A stretch of DNA of 64,000 bases from NCBI GenBank assembly GCA_015272395.1, contig JACYLQ010000048.1, forward strand, positions 124,001-188,000, written 5' to 3'. Source of the DNA: Calothrix sp. C42_A2020_038. GTDB taxonomy: Bacteria; Cyanobacteriota; Cyanobacteriia; Cyanobacteriales; Nostocaceae. How positions within the stretch are numbered: the stretch's first letter is position 1; each line of letters opens with the position of its first letter. The notes under the pieces were generated by a model that made no database searches, was not told the origin of the DNA, and worked only from the letters and a program-made list of their open reading frames with translations. A program made the translations under genes and the position numbers. Positions 17,560-27,633 of the stretch are shown one piece after another.

Positions 17560-19008
17560 TTACGTTCCTCCACCAAAGACTTCTACATTGGCAAACACAC
17601 AAACAGGTGAACCGTGTCCTACCCATATTGCTTGATTTGGTTCTCCCTTTCCACAAAATGGAGTACCATACATTTCCCAAGTTGAGGCGCCACCTACCTT
17701 AACCAAACTACCCCAAAATTCGGGAGTGGTAGCGCGATAGTTTGGATTACGAAGTGTTTTGGTGAGTTTACCGTTTTCGATCAACTTGGCATATTCGCAG
17801 CCAAATTGGAATTTGTAGCGACGGTCATCTATCGACCAAGAACGGTTTGATTGCATGTAAACACCGTGTTCGATGTCTTTAATGACATCATCGAATGTAC
17901 CTTCACCTGGTTCCAGGTTCAAATTTCCCATACGGTCAATTGCTGGACGGTTCCACGAACATGCGCGCGCACAGGCAACACCAGGAATACCTGCGCGAGC
18001 TTGACTTTCTAAACTACCTACACCGCGTTGCAATACTCCCTCTTTAATTAAATACTCGCGCGTTGCAACGGCGCCTGTATCATCAAAAGCGTAGCTAGCA
18101 ATTTCACCAGGTACAGTGGGGTCAAAAGTGATATTCATAAGCTTGGAACCATAAACAAGATTACCAAAATCACTCTTGTTGACAAAACTACCACCTGCAT
18201 AGTTGCGCTCATCGCCTAATATTCGGTCAATTTCTAGGGGGTGTCCAACACTTTCGTGAATTTGCAGCATCATTTGGTCAGGAGCCAAAACCAAATTTGT
18301 GCAGGTATCAGGACATTCTTCGGCGCCGAGTAATTCGACTGCCTCTTCGCCAATTTGTTGTACACGCTGCCAAAGTCTGTCATCTTGGAAGCGTTCTAAC
18401 CCACCTTGATAGGTATGTGCTTGCCAACCGTTACTGGTACGTTGTTGGACGATTCCTGCATCCTGAGCCGTTGTACCATAATATGTACTAATAAATAAAA
18501 ACTTTTGGTACACTTGTGAACCATTGCTACTAACAAACCAAGTTTCTCGGTCGGTACTAACAACCTCTGCAACAGTTTGAACTATTTTGTCGCTGACTTT
18601 TAGAGTCTTGCAAGCGCGAATAAGTAAATCATTTATTTCTCCGGAACCAATTGCATCGAAGGGTTGTACACAAGGAGAAATATATTCACCAACAACTTTT
18701 GGACGCGCGGTAGTAGATGAAAATTTATATACCGACCACTGCTGTACTGAACGAGCTTGTTGATACGCAGTATCTGCTGCTGATTGTAGAGCATCGTGCT
18801 GGAGCGAATTTGTTGCCGCATAACCAATACAGCCATCTACCATGACTTCCAGCATGACACCTTGAGTGGTAGATTTACCGTTACGCTGCGGTATTCCATC
18901 GCGAACATTCCGAGACAAAGATGTATCTTTTACTGCTCTAATACCAACCCAATCAGCAGCGATATCTATATTTTCTATTGCTTTTTTTAATTCAGATAGC
19001 ATAATCAA
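17560..19008 (-). CDS. tldD: TldD metalloprotease subunit
   Basis: A 482-residue U62-family protein with the zinc motif HESVGH at residues 251-256 in LQIHESVGHPLEIDR, so this is the catalytic subunit of the TldD/TldE peptidase. Further family blocks are GSQVYQKF, NYAGGSFVNKSDFG and the C-terminal GKGEPNQAIWVGHGSP. Its partner pmbA/tldE follows on the same strand after a repeat-filled gap. Start is at the ATG at 19008; a second ATG two codons on (19002) is equally possible. In cyanobacteria the substrate is unknown. Confidence 0.9.
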   Translation of the reverse strand: MIMLSELKKAIENIDIAADWVGIRAVKDTSLSRNVRDGIPQRNGKSTTQGVMLEVMVDGCIGYAATNSLQHDALQSAADTAYQQARSVQQWSVYKFSSTTARPKVVGEYISPCVQPFDAIGSGEINDLLIRACKTLKVSDKIVQTVAEVVSTDRETWFVSSNGSQVYQKFLFISTYYGTTAQDAGIVQQRTSNGWQAHTYQGGLERFQDDRLWQRVQQIGEEAVELLGAEECPDTCTNLVLAPDQMMLQIHESVGHPLEIDRILGDERNYAGGSFVNKSDFGNLVYGSKLMNITFDPTVPGEIASYAFDDTGAVATREYLIKEGVLQRGVGSLESQARAGIPGVACARACSWNRPAIDRMGNLNLEPGEGTFDDVIKDIEHGVYMQSNRSWSIDDRRYKFQFGCEYAKLIENGKLTKTLRNPNYRATTPEFWGSLVKVGGASTWEMYGTPFCGKGEPNQAIWVGHGSPVCVFANVEVFGGGT

Positions 19009-19159
19009 TTTGGTTCAGTTTATAAATTTAAGTTAAATCTAGTCAGTTTGAAAACTACTTCTGACAATTCGCTTAAATTCATATGTAATAGTTTACTGCT
19101 TTTATCAAAATTAACAGAAATCGTCAAGTCTTTATATAAATTTAAATTCAAATTTTGTT

Positions 19160-19215
19160 GAGAAGGCAAAATTTGAACCGATGTAACGGATAGTTTATCC
19201 GCTACATCCGTTGCC
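19160..19215. repeat. Short palindromic copy of the GGATGTAACGG repeat
   Basis: GATGTAACGGATA, loop GTT, TATCCGCTACATC pair at 12 of 13 positions, followed by CGTTGCCAG. Both halves match the ends of the MITE-like element at 6900-7210, as if the interior had been lost. It sits directly after the cysS stop and may act as its terminator. Confidence 0.55.
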
Positions 19216-19218
19216 AGT

Positions 19219-20682
19219 TTATCCTCTATGCCACGTTGTACCTTCTTTGGTATCAATCAAGGTAATACCTTGAGCTTGTAATTCATTCCGAATACGGTCG
19301 CTTTCAGGAAAGTTTTTACTTGCTCTTGCTTGCGCGCGTTGTTTGATTAATTCATTAATGTCCGTGTCGCTTAAACCTGTTGCATTGGTTTCTGTTTGTT
19401 CTAACTTGGCTTCTAAACCAAGAATGCGTGCGAGCGTAACTAATGTATACCAAGCTTTCTGCAATTCTGCGGTAGGAGTGTTGGTTTTACCTTCATGTAT
19501 TAGGATATTACCTTCACGACGTAGATCTTTGGCTAGTTCAAAAAGCACAGCCAAACTACCTGAAAAATTGAAATCATCATCTCCAGATTCCTCAAAGCGT
19601 TGAATAAGGCTTTGATCAAGTTGATTACCATCTTCGGTAAAACCAAGTTTTTTGGCAAATTCACCAAATAATAACCCCTCTTGGAGAGTTTTCCAGCTAT
19701 TGACGGCGCCAACTATTGCTTCTTCGGTAAAATCTAATGGCTTACGGTAATGTGCCTGCAATACGAATAACCTAATTGCCATTGGGTCAATTGGTTGAGG
19801 GTACTTCGACCATTTTCCGTCTAGTAGCTCGCGGATGGTAATGAAATTACCTAAAGATTTGGACATTTTTTGACCATCAACTACTACCATGCCATTGTGC
19901 ATCCAGTATTTGGCTAATGGTTTATTGATGGCGCCTTCCGACTGTGCAATTTCATTTTCGTGGTGCGGAAATATCAAATCTCCCCCACCACCGTGAATAT
20001 CAATTGTTTCACCAAACTGGGTACGAATCATCGCCGAACATTCGATGTGCCATCCTGGGCGCCCTTTACCCCACGGTGAGTCCCAACTTGGTTCTCCGGG
20101 TTTTGCTGACTTCCACAAAGCAAAATCAAGTGGATATTGTTTTTTCTGGCTTTCGGGGTCTTCTACATCTACGCGACCACTGGCGCCTGCCTGCATTTGT
20201 TCGAGGTTACGTCCTGATAACTTTCCATAAGTATGGAATTTTTCCACGCGGTAATAAACATCACCACCTGCTGCATAAGCTAAATCTTTATCTTCAAGAT
20301 TTTTAATCAAAGCTTCAATTTCTTCGATATGTTCGGTTGCACGGGGGTAATAGTCCGCATCCATCACGTTCAAACGTCGAATATCCTCGAAGTAGGCATC
20401 GATAAAGCGATTCGAGACTGCCTCCATCGTCGAACCTTGTTCGCGCGCGCGGTTGAGAATTTTATCGTCAATATCAGTAAAATTTTGAATATAGCGTACT
20501 TGGTACCCGCGCCATTGCAGATAACGACGAACTACGTCCCAGACGATGTAAGAACGCGCGTGACCCAAGTGGCAGTGGTCATATACTGTCACTCCGCAGC
20601 AATACATCTTAACCTTTCCTGGTTCGACAGTTTCAAACGGTTCCTGACGACGGGTGAGGGTATTGTAAACGGTTAGGGTCAT
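19219..20682 (-). CDS. cysS: Cysteinyl-tRNA synthetase
   Basis: Charges tRNA-Cys with cysteine in the cytoplasm. The class I signatures are present: HLGH at residues 38-41 and KMSKS at 272-276, with zinc-site residues at Cys29 and Cys215 and the HHENE block at 240-244. The length of 487 is normal for cyanobacteria. The C-terminal region has the usual helical bundle and ends WHRG. The start [16 protein letters not shown] is standard. It lies upstream of tldD on the same strand but 210 bases away, with a repeat hairpin between, so a shared transcript is doubtful. Four GGCGCC sites fall within the gene. Confidence 0.97.
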   Translation of the reverse strand: MTLTVYNTLTRRQEPFETVEPGKVKMYCCGVTVYDHCHLGHARSYIVWDVVRRYLQWRGYQVRYIQNFTDIDDKILNRAREQGSTMEAVSNRFIDAYFEDIRRLNVMDADYYPRATEHIEEIEALIKNLEDKDLAYAAGGDVYYRVEKFHTYGKLSGRNLEQMQAGASGRVDVEDPESQKKQYPLDFALWKSAKPGEPSWDSPWGKGRPGWHIECSAMIRTQFGETIDIHGGGGDLIFPHHENEIAQSEGAINKPLAKYWMHNGMVVVDGQKMSKSLGNFITIRELLDGKWSKYPQPIDPMAIRLFVLQAHYRKPLDFTEEAIVGAVNSWKTLQEGLLFGEFAKKLGFTEDGNQLDQSLIQRFEESGDDDFNFSGSLAVLFELAKDLRREGNILIHEGKTNTPTAELQKAWYTLVTLARILGLEAKLEQTETNATGLSDTDINELIKQRAQARASKNFPESDRIRNELQAQGITLIDTKEGTTWHRG

Positions 20683-20823
20683 AGCAATTTATGAGTCTCA
20701 AGAAGGATGAGCAATAATATGTTTAGTGACAAGGACAAGGTTATCCCCGCATCCTTATGCTAATGTTTCTCGTACTATTTACGCTATATATCTATCTAAA
20801 TTAAGTTTCTTTGTGTCGCCGCC

Positions 20824-21918
20824 ATGCAAACACTTACTTCTGAATCTCAAATGATGGACGCGCCCAAACAGGGATTACCAGTAACAATTATTACTGGTTT
20901 TCTCGGTAGTGGGAAAACAACTTTGCTCAACCACATTTTGACAAACCAGCAGGGTTTGAAGACTGCTGTATTGGTAAACGAATTTGGCGAAATTGGTATT
21001 GATAACGAGTTAATAGTCTCCACCGATGATAATATGGTGGAACTGAGCAACGGTTGTATCTGCTGCACTATCAATAGTGATTTGGTAGATGCTGTTTATA
21101 AAGTCCTGGAACGGGAAGAAAATATAGATTACTTGGTTGTTGAAACAACTGGACTTGCCGACCCATTACCAGTTGCGCTAACTTTTCTTGGTACCGAACT
21201 ACGGGATTTAACTCGCCTAGATTCAATTATCACTATCGTTGATGCTGCGAATTATAGCTTGGATTTATTCAATTCCGAAGCTGCCCACAGCCAAATTGCT
21301 TACGGTGACGTAATTTTGCTTAACAAAACCGATTTAGTTACAGAATCAGAATTACAAGACTTAGAAAGAAAAATTAACGAAGTTAAAGAAGGCGCCCGTA
21401 TTATCCGCACCAAAAATTCTCAGGTGCCTTTAGGATTAATACTCAGCGTTGGTTTGTTCGAGTCGGATAAATATTTTGAGGTTGACGACCATGACCATCA
21501 CGACCACGAACACCACGAACATGACCATGACCACTCAGCTTGCGGTCATGACCATCATGACCATGACCACCATCACCATCACCACTCCGACCACTTAGAA
21601 AACGATGGGTTTACATCAATTTCATTCCAAAGCGAAAAACCTTTCTTAATTAGAAAATTCCAGTATTTCCTAGATAATCAACTACCCACAAACGTATTCC
21701 GTGCGAAAGGAATAATGTGGTTTGAAGAAAGTCCCAAACGTCACATTTTCCACTTATGCGGTAAACGTTTCACAATGGATGATGACGAGTGGAAAGGCGC
21801 CAAGAAAAACCAAGTTGTCCTAATTGGTCAAAACCTTGACAAAGAAACATTACTCAAACAACTTGAAAACTGCTTAACAATACCTTCCACAACGCGCGGT
21901 CAAGGATTTGGTAAATAA
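20824..21918 (+). CDS. CobW/ZNG1-type GTP-dependent metallochaperone with His-rich loop
   Basis: A COG0523 G3E GTPase: P-loop GFLGSGKT (25-32), the metal-binding CxCC motif GCICC (Cys78, Cys80, Cys81), switch ETTGLADP, and NKTD (167-170) for guanine. Between the GTPase and C-terminal domains lies a His/Asp-rich loop, residues about 221-257, with roughly 20 histidines, which probably binds zinc or a similar metal. The C-terminal CobW domain includes FRAKGIMWF and the HICGK-like HLCGKRFT. Such proteins deliver metal to target enzymes, often under zinc limitation. No clear Zur site was found upstream. It is a lone gene, diverging from cysS. Confidence 0.88.
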   Translation: MQTLTSESQMMDAPKQGLPVTIITGFLGSGKTTLLNHILTNQQGLKTAVLVNEFGEIGIDNELIVSTDDNMVELSNGCICCTINSDLVDAVYKVLEREENIDYLVVETTGLADPLPVALTFLGTELRDLTRLDSIITIVDAANYSLDLFNSEAAHSQIAYGDVILLNKTDLVTESELQDLERKINEVKEGARIIRTKNSQVPLGLILSVGLFESDKYFEVDDHDHHDHEHHEHDHDHSACGHDHHDHDHHHHHHSDHLENDGFTSISFQSEKPFLIRKFQYFLDNQLPTNVFRAKGIMWFEESPKRHIFHLCGKRFTMDDDEWKGAKKNQVVLIGQNLDKETLLKQLENCLTIPSTTRGQGFGK

Positions 21919-21945
21919 AGGAAAATTATCACAAAAATCCTAACT

Positions 21946-21975
21946 CTTGTGGGATGGGCATCCCTGCCCGTCCCT
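21946..21975. repeat. Palindromic intergenic repeat (GGGCATCC/TGCCCG)
   Basis: TTGTGGGATGGGCATCCCTGCCCGTCC; the core GGGCATCC-CTGCCCG is an imperfect palindrome shared with 28992, 44325 and 59590. Confidence 0.6.
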
Positions 21976-22092
21976 GCATGGCTTCAAAGGTACCCAAAAC
22001 ATGCCACAAAAAGACGCGATATAAGCTTTTTGAGTGATTAACAACTGGGCGTTACCAGCAGACCTGGCTTTTTTAGTTTCTTTTATCACTGT

Positions 22093-22110
22093 TGGGGGGA
22101 AGTCCCCCCA
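22093..22110. repeat. Perfect GC palindrome
   Basis: TGGGGGGA-AG-TCCCCCCA. It lies between convergent cobW-type and pilQ genes. No T-run follows, so it is listed as a palindrome, though it may help end transcription. Confidence 0.55.
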
Positions 22111-22152
22111 TGACCCGCTCTACACAATTAAATCAAATTTTACAAACGCGAA

Positions 22153-24543
22153 CTATTTTCTCGGTATCTGTAAACCACGACGTTCGAGCAACTGCCGTGC
22201 TTCAGGGCTTGGGTTGTAATTGTAACCATAGGAAGAACGCTCGGAGTCATCCATAATTTGGGGCGTTAACAAAACTACTACCTCATTACGTGAACTCTCT
22301 TTATTAGTTCTTCTAAACAAAGACCCAAGAAGCGGAATATCACCCAAAATAGGTAGTTTGGACACTGATGTCCTTTCTTGATCCTGAATAATACCGCTTA
22401 AAATTAATGTTTGGCCATCACGCAGACGAATTGAACCAGAAGTAAGTGAGCGTTGCGATACTAAAATGATTCTTCCATTACCCGTGTTTTCAATACCTAC
22501 AGGTGCGCTTACATTGGGAGCGACAGATAAAGATACAAAACCATTGTCATCAATCCGGTCAACCTTTACATTTAACGTCAAACCGACCCTTTCTTTATCA
22601 ACTGTTCTCTCTGTTCTAGAACCACCTGGAGTATCAACTATCCTTTCTGTTATATTTCCTACAACCTCTTGAGTTAGCTGAACATCAGCAGTTTGTCCTT
22701 CTTGAACAATTAAAGTTGGGTCTGTCAAAATCTTAGCATTACGATTTTGTACTTGGGTTTGCAAACTAGCTAAAAAGCGTTTGGGAAATTGGAATAAAGT
22801 GGGTAGTGATGTGGTGGCAGTTCCTAAAGTACCTTGGGCAACAGTTGGCCGTCCTTCTCTGTCAAATGTAACAATGTTATCTTTTGCTGGTGTAATACTT
22901 GAAAAGCCAGGTTGCAAAGGATTGTTATTCGTAGGTGGTATGGGTTGGTAGAATTGAAAAGTTCCCGGTTTTTGAGCTTGGGATACGTTGCCATTTTGTT
23001 CAATTACTGTTGTACCGGGAACAGTGTCAGGAATACCAACACGACTATTGGGGTCAAGAAAAGTTTGGCCACTGATTGGGTTCGGAATTACAGGTGTACT
23101 AGTTACACTCTCAGACAACTCGTTTCCTCTAGCTGGTCTTGACCCACCGAAATTAAGACTTGCAGCACCACCGTCATTAACAAAGAAATTGTTTCCAACA
23201 CCGAAAGAGAAACTAGTATTGAAATCTTTAATTCCTGAAAGGTTAACATCAACTATTTTTACGTTAACTGCGACTTGACGACGACGAACATCTAACTGAG
23301 CGATTTGAGACATTGCAATATCAACCAGTTTTGGGGGACCTATCAAAGTAAGTGAATTGGTTCGCTCATCTCCCAAAACTTGTAAAGTCCGAAGCACAGG
23401 TGTCGAATCTTTAAAATCAATTCGCAAAGCTTCAATTTTTGTTTCAGTACTAGTTTGGCTTTGGCTCTGAGAAGTTGAATTCGCCGATGAATTACCTCTA
23501 TTATTCAAGTCAATAGATGTGACTGTAGTTACTTGCCGTTCGCGGCTGATAGCACTTTCTGCTCCCAAGTTCACCAAAAATTTAACTATATCGTCAAGTT
23601 TTGCCTGGTTTAAACGTAAGCTACGTACTACAACGTCACGGGCAGAATTAGGTAATCTCGGACCAACAAAAATTGTTCTTCCACTACGATTTGCTTCTAA
23701 ACCACTCAAGCGTAATACATAATTGAATACTTCTTGTACTGGCTCATTCTGGATGTCTAGAGAAATTTTCAGGCCATCTGGACCCATTGCCTGTAATTGA
23801 GCTGTTGACGCTAAATCTTTGGAGGTTGGGTCTACTGATGAATATGCCAAGTTCATGTTGGCAGCGCGCGCAAGTAATGATAAGACTTCACGAACGGGTG
23901 CATCGCGCAGTACTAAACGAGGTACTCGTTCTTGTGTTCCTAAATCAATTACGCTGGGTGATGCGTCTATTGCGGATATTGCGATGTCTCCTACTGGTGG
24001 TGCCACTGCACGGGGTAAAAATGGTGGTGCAACGTTGGAAGGCTGACCTGGGCCTGCTGCGGGTGCTGTTTGCGCGGTGATACCAGTTGGTGGCGCCATT
24101 GGTGCTGTAGGAGGTGCTGCTGCGGTTGTACCGTCACCAGGGGTGAAACTTAAGGTCAGACTATCACGACCGCGTGCTACTGGTTGGGCACCAGGTGTGC
24201 CATTGCTGCCTGTGACTACGACGCGCACGCTGTTAGCATCAAGTTGATTAATTGCAACTGAAGCGATACCAGGGGCGGGATTATCTTGACGAAAGCTGTT
24301 CCCTTGTGGTATTCGTAATTGGGTATTAATTATGTCGGCTACTAATGTGTTGCCGCGTTGGGTAGTAAATACTTGCGCGCGTTCACCCGAAGAAGCTTCC
24401 AATATTAGATTAACTCCAGAATCAACTGGTCTAAGTTTGACGTTTGTAACTTGGGTTGTTTGGGCGCTGACTGGTTGAACTGCAATAATTGCAGCAACGG
24501 CGCCAAGAGCTAAAGCACTATTAATATTACCGTGACGTTTCAC
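22153..24543 (-). CDS. pilQ: Type IV pilus outer-membrane secretin PilQ
   Basis: Forms the outer-membrane channel through which type IV pili extend, needed for motility and DNA uptake. The 796-residue protein has a signal peptide (residues 1-27, ending VSAQ), an AMIN domain (about 32-115, VKLRPVDSGVNLILEASSGE), a Pro/Ala-rich linker, a secretin-and-TonB N-terminal domain (about 205-290), N-domains, and the secretin domain from about 590 (LQTQVQNRNAKILTDPTLIV) with the closing PILGDIPLLGSLFRR block at about 735-750. It is last in the pilMNOQ cluster, 241 bases after pilO. No pilP gene is present, as usual in cyanobacteria. Confidence 0.95.
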   Translation of the reverse strand: MKRHGNINSALALGAVAAIIAVQPVSAQTTQVTNVKLRPVDSGVNLILEASSGERAQVFTTQRGNTLVADIINTQLRIPQGNSFRQDNPAPGIASVAINQLDANSVRVVVTGSNGTPGAQPVARGRDSLTLSFTPGDGTTAAAPPTAPMAPPTGITAQTAPAAGPGQPSNVAPPFLPRAVAPPVGDIAISAIDASPSVIDLGTQERVPRLVLRDAPVREVLSLLARAANMNLAYSSVDPTSKDLASTAQLQAMGPDGLKISLDIQNEPVQEVFNYVLRLSGLEANRSGRTIFVGPRLPNSARDVVVRSLRLNQAKLDDIVKFLVNLGAESAISRERQVTTVTSIDLNNRGNSSANSTSQSQSQTSTETKIEALRIDFKDSTPVLRTLQVLGDERTNSLTLIGPPKLVDIAMSQIAQLDVRRRQVAVNVKIVDVNLSGIKDFNTSFSFGVGNNFFVNDGGAASLNFGGSRPARGNELSESVTSTPVIPNPISGQTFLDPNSRVGIPDTVPGTTVIEQNGNVSQAQKPGTFQFYQPIPPTNNNPLQPGFSSITPAKDNIVTFDREGRPTVAQGTLGTATTSLPTLFQFPKRFLASLQTQVQNRNAKILTDPTLIVQEGQTADVQLTQEVVGNITERIVDTPGGSRTERTVDKERVGLTLNVKVDRIDDNGFVSLSVAPNVSAPVGIENTGNGRIILVSQRSLTSGSIRLRDGQTLILSGIIQDQERTSVSKLPILGDIPLLGSLFRRTNKESSRNEVVVLLTPQIMDDSERSSYGYNYNPSPEARQLLERRGLQIPRK

Positions 24544-24750
24544 AGTTCATTCCTCACCTGATATAGACTAAAAGCTTGTGTAGTTATTGTGTCTTGAATT
24601 GAATCCAATTTGAATCAAAATAATTGGATTAATACAAGTATTTTGATTGAACCTATTTGCAATTTTTCATTACGTTACGTATATATGTCCGCAAAGAAGG
24701 CTGCATAACGCAAAAAAGAGAAGAGAGTGTATGAGAAACTTTGAAACAAG

Positions 24751-24786
24751 TACTGACTCCTAACTCCCAACTACCAACTCCTAACT
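24751..24786. repeat. Short heptanucleotide tandem repeat
   Basis: Five units in series (TGACTCC, TAACTCC, CAACTAC, CAACTCC, TAACTAT) in the pilO-pilQ spacer, the same unit family as at 17526 and 55154. The array abuts the pilO stop codon. Confidence 0.7.
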
Positions 24787-25549
24787 ATTTCGGCGCCTCT
24801 GCTGGTGGTTTTGCTACTGCAGCTGCTTCTTCGGGTGTGAGTGGCATTAGTGCTTGCAGTTGGAAGGATGTAGAAATTTGGACTGGTCCAATCATGCGTA
24901 TAGGCTTTCCTAATGCGTCGTTGATTGGTTCCTCGTTGAGCTTGGAGTCGTAGTCTTTGACTAGCAATAAGGGCTGTAATCGCTCGATATTGCGAAGAAT
25001 TGACTGGGTTTGTTCGTAAGTACCCGTAAATTCAATGTTAATTTTGCTACGTTTCAATTTATTATTGACTAATGGTCCAAAAGAGCTATCAGTAATGATT
25101 TCGCTCTTTTGAGTATCGGGAGTGTACCTCCGCATTTTTGCTTTGACAGCATTAGCTGGTAGCAAATCGTTCCCTGATTCGACTAGCCGATTTAAATCTG
25201 TCAGCAATGTGTCTAAGGTTTTTTCGTTGGCGAACAAACCTAAAACTTGTTTTTGCTGAACTTTGGCTTGAGCTAGCTCTTGTTTAACTTTGTCAATTTG
25301 CTTGATGCTGGCTTTTTTCTGCTCAATCTGACCTTGTAAGTCAGTTTGCTTGGTTTGCTGTTGTTGGAAAGTCTCCCAACTTGGCATCACCATATTCATA
25401 ACTATGTAAGCTGCCCCACTAAGTCCTAATAACCCGATTAAGATGCCACCGACTTTTGGTGTAAAGCTAATACCAAAGACAACAGGATAACTAGGAGCAA
25501 CTTCTTCAAATCCACCACCTTCAAAATCTAAATCTTCACTTAGAGTCAT
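24785..25549 (-). CDS. pilO: Type IV pilus assembly protein PilO
   Basis: An inner-membrane component of the pilus alignment complex with PilM and PilN. It has a cytosolic N-terminus (about 1-28), one membrane helix (VGGILIGLLGLSGAAYIVMN, about 33-52), a periplasmic coiled coil (about 60-105, QQQQTKQTDLQGQIEQKKAS) and a ferredoxin-like C-terminal domain (NIEFTGTYEQTQSILRNIER). Length 254 is typical of the longer cyanobacterial form. Its ATG overlaps the pilN stop codon (ATGA), so translation is coupled. The C-terminus is Ala/Pro-rich. Confidence 0.9.
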   Translation of the reverse strand: MTLSEDLDFEGGGFEEVAPSYPVVFGISFTPKVGGILIGLLGLSGAAYIVMNMVMPSWETFQQQQTKQTDLQGQIEQKKASIKQIDKVKQELAQAKVQQKQVLGLFANEKTLDTLLTDLNRLVESGNDLLPANAVKAKMRRYTPDTQKSEIITDSSFGPLVNNKLKRSKINIEFTGTYEQTQSILRNIERLQPLLLVKDYDSKLNEEPINDALGKPIRMIGPVQISTSFQLQALMPLTPEEAAAVAKPPAEAPK

Positions 25550-26310
25550 CGTTGGAGCGCTCCTGTTTGTTGCAAACTGCGAATACGAGCTACTAGTCCG
25601 ACTGTGCCTTTTTGTTCTAATTCACGCATCAATTCTGAAGCTGGAACATCACTCAAGCTAGATTGAATTGTGTATCTCACTACCTTTGGTAGTTTGGCTC
25701 CTGGAGGAAGACTACCATTTGGAGGTAGTGGAGCATCAGTTAATTCAGCACCTGTAATTCGTACCTCCTTAGATTTCAAAAATCTTGATTGTTGTAATGT
25801 CACTAGAAAATCATTGACATCACTAAACGAACGCGCGAATCCTCCAATTTCAATTCCCCCAACTTGACTAGTTGGTGGTTGTCCCTGTGCTGGTGGAGTT
25901 GGTGCAATGTGTTTGAGATTTCCTAGCTGCACCGATGAGGGAATGCGTTCTTTGACATCTTGGAGTATTGCCGACCAAGGACGAATTTGGTCGAATACTG
26001 TCACAAGAGCTTGTGTTTCACTCTTAACTTGAGTAATTTCTTGTTTGATTTTATTAATATTCCCAATTTCAGCTTCTAATCTTTGATTTTCTTGCTCTAG
26101 TTGGGCAATATTTTGCTCTAATTGCTCATTTTGTGCCTGTAAAAGCCACCATCCAGTTCCAACTATTGCCAGAGAGAAAGCTGCAATTGCTCCACCAATA
26201 AACAAAGGAGTTAAGTCTCTTGGCGACATTGCTGCCCTTGTTTTTTTGCCACCAAAATTAGTTGGAGATGGCACCCGGTCTTTAAGAAAATTAATATCTA
26301 AACTATACAT
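25546..26310 (-). CDS. pilN: Type IV pilus assembly protein PilN
   Basis: A bitopic inner-membrane protein that binds PilM through its short N-terminal motif and PilO in the periplasm. I start at the ATG at 26310 (MYSLDINFLKDRVPSP), where GAGGTG of the preceding pilM end serves as ribosome-binding site; an ATG at 26340 would overlap pilM. The N-terminal INFL motif is the known PilM-binding element. Then come a membrane helix (about 45-65), a coiled coil (QLEQNIAQLEQENQRLEAEI) and the PilN fold. It lies 4 bases after pilM and overlaps pilO by 4. Confidence 0.9.
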   Translation of the reverse strand: MYSLDINFLKDRVPSPTNFGGKKTRAAMSPRDLTPLFIGGAIAAFSLAIVGTGWWLLQAQNEQLEQNIAQLEQENQRLEAEIGNINKIKQEITQVKSETQALVTVFDQIRPWSAILQDVKERIPSSVQLGNLKHIAPTPPAQGQPPTSQVGGIEIGGFARSFSDVNDFLVTLQQSRFLKSKEVRITGAELTDAPLPPNGSLPPGAKLPKVVRYTIQSSLSDVPASELMRELEQKGTVGLVARIRSLQQTGALQR

Positions 26311-26314
26311 TTGC

Positions 26315-27421
26315 TTACACCTCGCGCATTCCAAGACCAAGGACTATTCCAAGTCCAGGTCGCTGCATAGCTGGGTATTTTTCTTCATCGATAGTGAGCG
26401 ATAAGGCGCCTACAGGGTCTATTTGAGTAGCAGGCAAACTCAAGCGTTGAGTGAAGAATTCATCTATCTGTGTTAGCCCACCACCTGGACCAGCAAGTAG
26501 AATCTGTGCGACTTCCAGATTTTCACTTTGATTTAAGTAGAAATCTATTGAACGACGCAACTCATCAGTTAATTCTCCTAATACTCGCATCATTGCTGCC
26601 ATACCTGGATTGACTGAGGTTTGCCCTGTTTTACCCCCCTCCATTGGTGTCGAAGGAATTGTCATTCCCTGCAAGAGTTCCATATCGCGCGATGCTGGTA
26701 AATTCATCGCGCGTGACAAGGCTATTTGCATCTGATAGGTGCCAATTGGTACCGTTCGCGAGAATTGAGGTACACCATTGACAATAATTGCAATTTCCGT
26801 GCTGTCAAACTCAATATCAACTAACACTGCTGCTTCTTGTGGGCTAAATTGCCGTAGTTGTTCACGAATTGTCCGAATCAATGCAAAACTGCTGATTTCT
26901 AATACATCAACTTGTAGTCCTGCTTCCTCAAATGTTCGGATATAGGTATCAGTGAAATCTTTGCGGGTGGCGACAAGTAACACTTGTACTTTTTCGATGC
27001 CATCTTCATCGATAAAGTAACCAAGTTTCTGATAATCCACATCAGCCTCTTCACGAGGATATGGCAAATACAACCCAGCTTCGTGGTTAAGCACCATCTC
27101 TCGTAGTTCTTTATCATCTAACTCTGCTGGTACAGGTATTAGACGCACGATTGAATCTTGACCAGCTACAGCAGTTGCAACTTTGGAGGCTTTAATTTTG
27201 CTTTCGGCAAGTGCCTGCTGAATTATTTGTGCCATTGCTGGGGGGTCTGTAATTTGACCACCATTGAAGACACCTTCGGGAACTGGCACCGATGTTAAAG
27301 CATCTAGTTTTAAGCCTTGACGTTGTTTACGTAAACGTGCAACATTAACTCGTTGCGGTGACAACTCGATGCCTACCCCTTGATTTGATTTGCCAAATGG
27401 ACTTTTAAAGCGTTTAAACAC
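26315..27421 (-). CDS. pilM: Type IV pilus assembly ATPase-like protein PilM
   Basis: An actin-like (FtsA fold) cytoplasmic protein that links the pilus machine to PilN at the inner membrane. The N-terminus SNQGVGIELSPQRVNVARLR and the later VLVDIEFDSTEIAIIVNG and ILLAGPGGGLTQIDEFF blocks are nucleotide-binding motifs of the family. The length is 368. It is the first gene of the cluster pilM-pilN-pilO-pilQ, read leftward; the promoter should lie in the 212-base region before the solute-binding gene, which also has an 11 bp inverted repeat (27484-27512). Confidence 0.92.
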   Translation of the reverse strand: MFKRFKSPFGKSNQGVGIELSPQRVNVARLRKQRQGLKLDALTSVPVPEGVFNGGQITDPPAMAQIIQQALAESKIKASKVATAVAGQDSIVRLIPVPAELDDKELREMVLNHEAGLYLPYPREEADVDYQKLGYFIDEDGIEKVQVLLVATRKDFTDTYIRTFEEAGLQVDVLEISSFALIRTIREQLRQFSPQEAAVLVDIEFDSTEIAIIVNGVPQFSRTVPIGTYQMQIALSRAMNLPASRDMELLQGMTIPSTPMEGGKTGQTSVNPGMAAMMRVLGELTDELRRSIDFYLNQSENLEVAQILLAGPGGGLTQIDEFFTQRLSLPATQIDPVGALSLTIDEEKYPAMQRPGLGIVLGLGMREV

Positions 27422-27483
27422 AGTTTTAACCGCAGAATTGAACCAAGTGAAAATTTTTAATGATTAAAGTCAATCAATTTTCA

Positions 27484-27512
27484 ATTTTAGATTTTGATGC
27501 CAAATCTAAAAT
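27484..27512. repeat. Inverted repeat ATTTTAGATTT type
   Basis: ATTTTAGATTT (27484-27494) and AAATCTAAAAT (27502-27512) around TTGATGCC-like spacing. The same motif forms the hairpin at 37102-37134. It lies in the divergent promoter region of pilM and the binding-protein gene. Confidence 0.5.
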
Positions 27513-27633
27513 CTCTTGCTTTAGTTACGCATACCTACTTACTAAGTGATTTGTTTAGCCTATAATTACCGCAATTCTGCATTCATCCTTTCACCCCCCC
27601 AATTGACTCAAAACTAGTTCAACCACAACTAAA

